DNA of 64,000 nt. Source: Mycolicibacterium arabiense. GTDB taxonomy: Bacteria; Actinomycetota; Actinomycetes; Mycobacteriales; Mycobacteriaceae. How positions within the stretch are numbered: the stretch's first letter is position 1; each line of letters starts with the position of its first letter. Shown piece by piece: positions 63,532-64,000 of this stretch. Under the pieces are notes generated by a model. The model saw nothing but the letters and a program-made list of their open reading frames with translations, made no database searches and was not told the DNA's origin. A program made the translations under genes and the position numbers. The stretch lies in the NCBI RefSeq assembly GCF_010731815.2, contig NZ_AP022593.1:1364001-1428000 (forward strand), given 5' to 3'.

Positions 63532-63580
63532 CGCGCCACCTGACACGCAGATCGCGCCACCTGTCTCCTCAGATGGTGCG
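63532..63580. promoter_or_regulatory. AraC-type direct repeats upstream of the SDR-AraC operon
   Basis: CGCGCCACCTG occurs exactly at 63532-63542 and 63553-63563, 21 bp apart (two helical turns). A third copy on the other strand (63570-63580) matches nine of 11. AraC proteins bind direct repeats with this spacing. The region is 87-135 bases upstream of the SDR start and also faces the photolyase gene. Confidence 0.6.
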
Positions 63581-63672
63581 CACGGTCCCGCCGTCGACGA
63601 CGACGTCCGCTGCGGCCGCCCGCGATCCGTCCTCGTAGTTTCCGCGTCGGGGAAACCGGGCAGGAACAGGGC

Positions 63673-64000
63673 ATGCCCACGCTGCTGTGGTTCCGACGTG
63701 ACCTGCGCCTCCACGATCTGCCTGCCGCACTGGACGCCGCAGCAGGCGACGGCGAGGTGCTGGCCTGCTTCGTCCTCGATCCCCGCCTGCACGCATCGTC
63801 GGGCGCGCGCAGGCTGCGCTACCTCTACGACGCGTTGCGGGATCTTCGCGACGGTCTGGACGGCAAGCTCCTGGTGACCAGCGGACGCCCCGAGGAGCGA
63901 ATCCCCGCGTTGGTTAAGGCGGTCGGGGCCACCGCGGTGCACGTGTCGGAGGACTTCACGCCGTTCGGGACCCAACGCGACGCGAAGGTCCGCGCCGCGC
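63673..64000 (+). CDS. phr: Deoxyribodipyrimidine photolyase, N-terminal part (runs off window)
   Basis: 109 codons visible from the ATG at 63673, with AGGAACAGG upstream; no stop before the right edge. The translation MPTLLWFRRDLRLHDLPAAL and LVTSGRPEERIPAL is the N-terminal photolyase/cryptochrome domain that holds the antenna chromophore. The FAD and DNA-binding C-terminal domain lies beyond the window. It repairs cyclobutane pyrimidine dimers with light. A cryptochrome-like role cannot be excluded from this part alone. Confidence 0.88.
   Translation, partial: MPTLLWFRRDLRLHDLPAALDAAAGDGEVLACFVLDPRLHASSGARRLRYLYDALRDLRDGLDGKLLVTSGRPEERIPALVKAVGATAVHVSEDFTPFGTQRDAKVRAA

Overview
The window is high-GC actinobacterial chromosome, almost certainly from a Mycobacterium/Mycolicibacterium (probably a fast grower). 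Evidence: mycothione reductase, EfpA-type efflux, MPT83/MPT70-like FAS1 proteins, a PGRS glycine-rich protein, TAnnnT -10 boxes and many predicted leaderless mRNAs. From about 7.3 kb to the right end the gene order follows the M. tuberculosis Rv2836c-Rv2875 block as I remember it, with several insertions. I see no rRNA, tRNA, IS element, prophage or CRISPR array. No gap between genes exceeds 300 bases.

Layout. (1) 1-6.2 kb: a catabolic and uptake island with a DUF993 aldolase-like protein, a Gfo/Idh/MocA oxidoreductase, a LacI regulator and a NitT/TauT-type ABC transporter. An identical 14-bp near-palindrome sits at both promoters. (2) 6.2-7.3 kb: a MerR regulator divergent from a methyltransferase. 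(3) 7.3-18.1 kb: the translation and transcription core (MATE pump, nrnA, rbfA, infB, ylxR, nusA, rimP) read leftward, a two-gene insert on the other strand (lipoprotein plus ferritin-like DUF4439), then proS. (4) 18.1-23.9 kb: a PCD-VOC fusion, an EfpA paralogue, a divergent SDR/LysR pair and efpA. (5) 23.9-31 kb: cobalamin and siroheme genes (cysG, cobB, cobO, fused chelatase ATPase), a GNAT and mqo. (6) 31-34.8 kb: an alpha/beta hydrolase and mtr, convergent with the Ni/Co transporter nicT. (7) 34.8-40.7 kb: a methyltransferase, an ArsR regulator, a large SARP/AfsR regulator and a PGRS protein that lacks a PE domain. (8) 40.7-47.6 kb: a gamma-glutamylation catabolic operon (glnA4, glutamine amidotransferase, aldehyde dehydrogenase, SDR, FadR-type regulator) divergent from an APC permease. 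(9) 47.6-56.2 kb: a TetR/DUF6463 pair, a degenerate hydrolase, a lipoprotein, cobQ, mapB, a thioesterase, a DUF1707 protein, a penicillin-binding lipoprotein and a GNAT. (10) 56.2-59.9 kb: ispG, rip1 and dxr (MEP pathway plus intramembrane protease). (11) 60-64 kb: tandem FAS1 genes, an AraC/SDR operon and the start of a photolyase.

How it works together: cobalt uptake (nicT), the chelatase ATPase, cobB, cobO and cobQ serve cobalamin synthesis. Dxr and IspG are two steps of isoprenoid synthesis. The glnA4 operon probably breaks down an amine or amino alcohol through gamma-glutamyl intermediates. The left island probably imports and oxidises a small substrate under LacI-family control. The most notable signals are regulatory: several perfect or near-perfect operators that place a local regulator at a specific promoter.
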